From NCBI GenBank assembly GCA_947174225.1, contig CAMWIF010000153.1, positions 1-6,630 on the forward strand: DNA of 6,630 bases. Direction: 5' to 3'. Below, in pieces: positions 5,537 through 6,630 of the stretch. Below the pieces are notes generated by a model, which was not told where the DNA came from, ran no database searches, and worked only from the letters and a program-made list of their open reading frames with translations. Source of the stretch: an uncultured Porphyromonadaceae bacterium. Its GTDB lineage: Bacteria > Bacteroidota > Bacteroidia > Bacteroidales > Muribaculaceae. The position numbers and the translations under genes were made by a program. Every line of letters begins with the position of its first letter. The stretch's first letter is position 1.

Positions 5537-6630
5537 ATGAAAAAAATATATTTACTGCTCACACTCGCGACCACCGTGTTACCGGCAGCCGCCGATGTCA
5601 CCCTTGATTCCTGTCGCAATATGGCTGTCAGGAACAACAAGACTATACGGATGGCTGAAGAGAATCTCCGTAGTGCCGAGTATTACAAAAAGGCGGCAAA
5701 TTCAGCCTATTTGCCCGGCATAGACTTCACAGGCACATATATGTATAACCAACACGAGATACGTCTGCTCAGCGAAGATGCGAAGCTCCCTACAATGAGC
5801 TTCGATCCCGCTTCGCAGACATATCAGTATAATATACTCAAAGGTCCTACCGGAGAGCCGATAACCGACCCTGCCACCGGAAGTATGATTCCTACGGAAG
5901 TGGCTGTGATTCCCAAAGAAGCCATGAGCTACGACATTCACAATGTATTTGCCGGCGCCATCACCCTAACACAGCCAATCTTTATGGGCGGCCAGATAAA
6001 GGCTCTCAACGAGATAGCCGGCTACGGGGAACTGCTTGCGAAGGCATCCCGTAATAGCCTCATCCAAAATGTAGTGTTTGCTGTAGACGAGGCATATTGG
6101 CTTGTGGTGTCGCTGAAGGAAAAACAGCGTCTTGCCGATAGTTTCGTGAATCTTGTAGATACCCTCCGTTATAATGTGCAAGCTATGCTCGATGAGGGAG
6201 TGGCAACCAAAAGCGACCTTCTCACTGTGGAAGTGGCGCTCAATGAGGCGAAGATAGCCCAGACCAAGGTAGGCAACGGACTTTCACTGTCGCGTATGGC
6301 GCTTGCCCAGCTCTGTGGGCTTCCTGTGAATACCCCAATGGAACTGCGCGACGAAGAACTGCGCACAGCCTACACCGCCACCGCTCCTACTGATGTAAAT
6401 CTAAACGAGGTCTACTCACGCCGACAAGATCTCGAAATCCTGCGTCAAGGCATTAATATGCTACAAAGCCGTGAAAAACTGGCTATGGGCGAGATGCTGC
6501 CAAAGATTGCCCTTGTGGGTGCCTACTCCTTCTCTAATCCCAACGTAATCGATGGCTTTGAAAAACGTTTCGGCGGCGGCTTCTCCGTGGGGGCGGCAGT
6601 GACAATTCCAATTTGGCATTGGGGAGGCAA
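5537..6630 (+). CDS. TolC-family outer-membrane efflux protein, C-terminus cut off by window edge
   Basis: This encodes the outer-membrane channel of a tripartite efflux or type I secretion system, a trimeric beta-barrel with a periplasmic alpha-helical tunnel. The 364 visible codons start with a signal peptide (MKKIYLLLTLATTVLPAAA, cleavage about residue 19/20). Next come VTLDSCRNMAVRNNKTI and the first helix leading to YLPGIDFTGTYMYN (58-71) and TLTQPIFMGGQ (143-153), the paired strands of the first repeat. EGVATKSDLLTVEVALNEAK (220-239) is the typical helix turn of the family. The second repeat begins with the helix RQDLEILRQGINMLQ (296-310), then MLPKIALVGAYSF (320-332) and VGAAVTIPIW (351-360). 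Usual length is about 430-480, so some 70-110 residues are missing. Residues 71-135 form a long insertion between the first two barrel strands, probably an extended surface loop. Partners (membrane-fusion protein, RND or ABC pump) normally follow downstream, outside this window. The substrate is unknown. Confidence 0.94.
   Translation, partial: MKKIYLLLTLATTVLPAAADVTLDSCRNMAVRNNKTIRMAEENLRSAEYYKKAANSAYLPGIDFTGTYMYNQHEIRLLSEDAKLPTMSFDPASQTYQYNILKGPTGEPITDPATGSMIPTEVAVIPKEAMSYDIHNVFAGAITLTQPIFMGGQIKALNEIAGYGELLAKASRNSLIQNVVFAVDEAYWLVVSLKEKQRLADSFVNLVDTLRYNVQAMLDEGVATKSDLLTVEVALNEAKIAQTKVGNGLSLSRMALAQLCGLPVNTPMELRDEELRTAYTATAPTDVNLNEVYSRRQDLEILRQGINMLQSREKLAMGEMLPKIALVGAYSFSNPNVIDGFEKRFGGGFSVGAAVTIPIWHWGG

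Noticed and set aside
5702..6366. Minus-strand reading frames of 65-79 codons
   Set aside because: They lie antisense to the TolC-type gene, which is continuous and recognisable through this region.

Overview
The window looks like Bacteroidales chromosome, plausibly a Muribaculaceae-type gut bacterium; the family-level guess is inference. The reasons are: TAnnTTTG-type -7 boxes (the Bacteroidetes sigma-ABfr consensus) in front of several genes, almost no Shine-Dalgarno sequences at the real starts, A+T-rich intergenic DNA around moderate-G+C genes, and a Soj/Spo0J-type parAB pair. No tRNA, rRNA, CRISPR array or insertion sequence was seen.

Layout. Positions 1-4209 hold four minus-strand genes. 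A chromosomal-type parB (running off the left edge) lies downstream of parA, and the two form an apparent operon for origin segregation. Then come a MATE-family multidrug/Na+ antiporter and a cation diffusion facilitator (probably Zn/Fe efflux). The longest open frames of both transporters extend upstream over a TAnnTTTG box, so I moved both starts downstream to 3118 and 4209. Next, also on the minus strand (4387-5088), is an Abi-like protein with a HEPN-type R-x4-H motif (RNRIAH), a likely phage-defence or toxin-type RNA-binding/RNase protein with no protein antitoxin beside it.

The most unusual part is the 448-base gap 5089-5536 between the Abi-like gene and a plus-strand gene for a TolC-family outer-membrane efflux protein, which runs off the right edge. 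It holds two near-perfect Bacteroidetes promoters facing each other (TTTTG-N19-TATCTTTGCA on both strands, exactly symmetric about 5178/5179). Between them is a 9-bp hairpin that reads as an intrinsic terminator on the plus strand only. The minus promoter should drive the Abi-like gene. The plus promoter should make a short RNA (~45-50 nt) fully complementary to that gene's 5' leader, so an antisense-RNA control (type I-like) of the HEPN protein is a reasonable hypothesis. Beside it are a possible 25-codon gene in an island of higher G+C, two inverted repeats, and an 11-codon reading frame with an AAGGAG ribosome-binding site.

Together the window shows housekeeping segregation genes, two independently promoted membrane exporters, a defence-type HEPN gene with an odd regulatory element, and the beginning of what is usually a tripartite efflux operon.
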